Source: Candidatus Rokubacteria bacterium RIFCSPLOWO2_02_FULL_73_56 (GTDB lineage: Bacteria; Methylomirabilota; Methylomirabilia; Rokubacteriales; CSP1-6). From it: 38,017 nucleotides of DNA. Position 1 is the stretch's first letter, and the number at the start of each line of letters is the position of its first letter. Shown here piece after piece: positions 36,264 through 38,017 of the stretch. Below the pieces are notes generated by a model that had not been told where the DNA came from, ran no database searches, and saw only the letters and a list, made by a program, of their open reading frames with translations. Location of the stretch: positions 1 to 38,017 of the forward strand of contig MGCF01000185.1 in NCBI GenBank assembly GCA_001788495.1, read 5' to 3'. The translations under genes and the position numbers were made by a program.

Positions 36264-36806
36264 TCACTTGGTGACGATCGCGATCGACTTCACCCGGTCG
36301 CCGACCCTGATCCGGTCGACCGCCTCCATGCCGCTCGTGACCCGGCCGAACGCGGTGTACTGGCCGTTCAGGAAGTGCGCGGGGCCCAGCATGATGTAGA
36401 ACTGGCTGCCCGCCGAGTCCGGGTCGTCCCCGCGCGCCATCCCGAGCACGCCCCGGTCGAAGGGCCGCGCGTTGAACTCCGCCCTGAGCGTGTAGCCGGG
36501 GCCGCCGGTGCCCATCGCCGGGTGGTCCATGGGCAGGGTCTTCGACTGCGGGTCGCCGAGCTGGACGACGAACCCCGGCTCGACGCGGTGGAACCGCTGC
36601 CCGTCGTAGAAGCCCTTGCGCGCGAGCGCGACGAAGTTCTCGACGTGCCGGGGCGCGTCGCCCGGCCAGAGCTCGAGGACGACGCTGCCGCCGCCCGCCA
36701 GCGTGACCACGGCGCTCGGCGCCTTCGCCCGCGGGGGCGGCGGCGCCTGGCTGCAGGCGCCGGCGAGCAGCACGACGGCGAGGAGCATCGGCAGACGGCG
36801 GGACAT
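36264..36806 (-). CDS. Lipoprotein cyclophilin (peptidyl-prolyl isomerase)
   Basis: The 180-residue protein has an N-terminal lipoprotein-type signal (MSRRLPMLLAVVLLAGAC) with Cys18 as likely lipidation site; the box is slightly atypical (A-G-A-C). After a Pro-rich stretch, the cyclophilin domain has GFYDGQRFHRVEPGFVVQ, GGPGYTLRAEFNARP and DPDSAGSQFYIMLGPAHFLN. ATG 36806 is preferred because GGAGG lies 8 bases before it; an upstream ATG at 36839 is possible. It is thus an exported twin of the next gene. Confidence 0.92.
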   Translation of the reverse strand: MSRRLPMLLAVVLLAGACSQAPPPPRAKAPSAVVTLAGGGSVVLELWPGDAPRHVENFVALARKGFYDGQRFHRVEPGFVVQLGDPQSKTLPMDHPAMGTGGPGYTLRAEFNARPFDRGVLGMARGDDPDSAGSQFYIMLGPAHFLNGQYTAFGRVTSGMEAVDRIRVGDRVKSIAIVTK

Positions 36807-36850
36807 CGGCGGCCTCCGGGGCGCGAGAGTGGGCGTCATTATACCGCGCG

Positions 36851-37498
36851 TCAGCACGGCCTCCCGCGGGGACAGAACTTCACCTCGGGGAAGAGGATGA
36901 CGAGCGAGACCACGATGAAGATGAGGACGGCCACGACGAACCAGAAGTCGGCCGAGCGGAGCGCGCCGCGGCGCCAGCGCCAGCCGGGCGCGCGGAGCTC
37001 GTCCTCGCCGAGGCCGTGGTAGACGGCGACCAGGCCCGCGACGAAGCGGCGCAGGCGCTCCCGCTCGCCGCCGCGGAGCGCGAGGAACTGGAGCCCGACC
37101 GTGCGCTCCCGCACCCAGCGCACGACGGCCTCGTCCACCTCGAGCGCGCGGGCGTCGGGGAGATGGAGGCGGACCTGGAGCACCGTCCCGACCGGCAGCA
37201 CGGCGTCGGTCTCGAGCGTGCAGCCCTCCATCGAGATCTGGGTCACGGCGCCCTCCGACGCGAGCGTGCCCGCCGAGAGGCCCACCGGCACGCGCGCCAC
37301 GAGCCGGTCGAACTCGCGGCGCTCGGGCGCCTGGGCGACCCAGCGCCTGCCGGGCTGGATCGCCCGGAACCGCCGGCCGCAGAGCTGGCAGCGGAAGGGA
37401 TAGACGGACACCCGGCTCAGCAGCCGCTCGAAAACCCCCGATCGGTGCGTCCGCCGCACGACGTGGCGGCCGCACTTCGGGCACCGCAGCCCCCCCAT
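36851..37498 (-). CDS. Zinc-ribbon / PilZ / C-terminal membrane protein
   Basis: A 215-residue protein. Cys6-P-K-Cys9 and Cys37-Q-L-Cys40 form a zinc-ribbon-like pair. A PilZ domain follows (about 55-165) with R61-E-F-D-R65 as the RxxxR motif and ISMEGCTLE in place of the D/NxSxxG motif (Gln instead of Asp/Asn before I-S). A single TM helix lies at about 184-203. It may bind cyclic-di-GMP at the membrane, but the substituted motif makes that uncertain. It is divergent from typA across 50 bases. Confidence 0.78.
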   Translation of the reverse strand: MGGLRCPKCGRHVVRRTHRSGVFERLLSRVSVYPFRCQLCGRRFRAIQPGRRWVAQAPERREFDRLVARVPVGLSAGTLASEGAVTQISMEGCTLETDAVLPVGTVLQVRLHLPDARALEVDEAVVRWVRERTVGLQFLALRGGERERLRRFVAGLVAVYHGLGEDELRAPGWRWRRGALRSADFWFVVAVLIFIVVSLVILFPEVKFCPRGRPC

Positions 37499-37548
37499 GC
37501 CCCGAGGCTACCATCCCGGCCGCGAGACGCCATGATACATTGAAAGGG

Positions 37549-38017
<469 letters not shown>

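Noticed and set aside
37499-37548. ATGATACAT/ATGTATCAT between typA and the PilZ gene as a shared promoter
   Set aside because: The -10-like boxes have no acceptable -35 on either strand.

Overview
This 38 kb window is a very GC-rich, gene-dense stretch of a bacterial chromosome. An outer-envelope lipoprotein, a PilP/AMIN-type periplasmic protein, a PilZ protein and binding-protein-dependent ABC importers fit a Gram-negative-type organism. GC content, gene style and content would suit an uncultured soil lineage such as Rokubacteria/Methylomirabilota or a deltaproteobacterium-like group. That placement is inference; no rRNA or other decisive marker is present. Almost everything is on the minus strand in long runs of touching genes, many joined by 4-base GTGA or ATGA stop/start overlaps.

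Reading in the direction of transcription (right to left): (1) typA (plus, cut by the right edge) and a divergent zinc-ribbon/PilZ/membrane protein; (2) two cyclophilins, a D-aminoacylase, a GT39-type membrane glycosyltransferase and an ICMT-like methyltransferase, meeting a small secreted protein and a NagB-like sugar-phosphate deaminase on the plus strand; (3) a short ModE-like regulator, a ModE-type palindrome, and a combined tungstate and molybdate uptake operon (tupA-tupB-modA-modB-modC-tupC); (4) a promoter inside the end of tupC leading into ydcH-like, moaC, an acuC-like deacetylase, an AMIN/PilP-like periplasmic protein, otsA and otsB; (5) treZ-treY-DUF5752-treT-glycosyltransferase; (6) a lower-GC fic gene with its own AT-rich upstream region; (7) glgE-treS-maltokinase-glgB-malQ-glgX (glgX cut by the left edge).

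The theme of the left half is alpha-glucan and trehalose. Four trehalose routes are encoded side by side: OtsA/OtsB from UDP-glucose and glucose-6-phosphate, TreY/TreZ from glycogen, TreS from maltose, and TreT from NDP-glucose and glucose. Next to them are the GlgE route (TreS, maltokinase, GlgE, GlgB) for building glucan from trehalose, and MalQ and GlgX for trimming it. The set could interconvert trehalose, maltose, maltose-1-phosphate and glycogen in both directions.

The most unusual gene is otsA. Its GT20 catalytic domain is fused behind two membrane segments, an extracytoplasmic sensor-like segment and a HAMP domain, giving 744 residues instead of about 470. It lies 27 bases after a periplasmic AMIN-domain protein. 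This looks like a membrane-anchored, signal-responsive trehalose-6-phosphate synthase. Other points of note are probable CTG starts for otsB and moaC, a 29-bp perfect inverted repeat between treS and maltokinase, a DNA-binding-only ModE, and a fic insertion with a promoter placed to give a leaderless mRNA.
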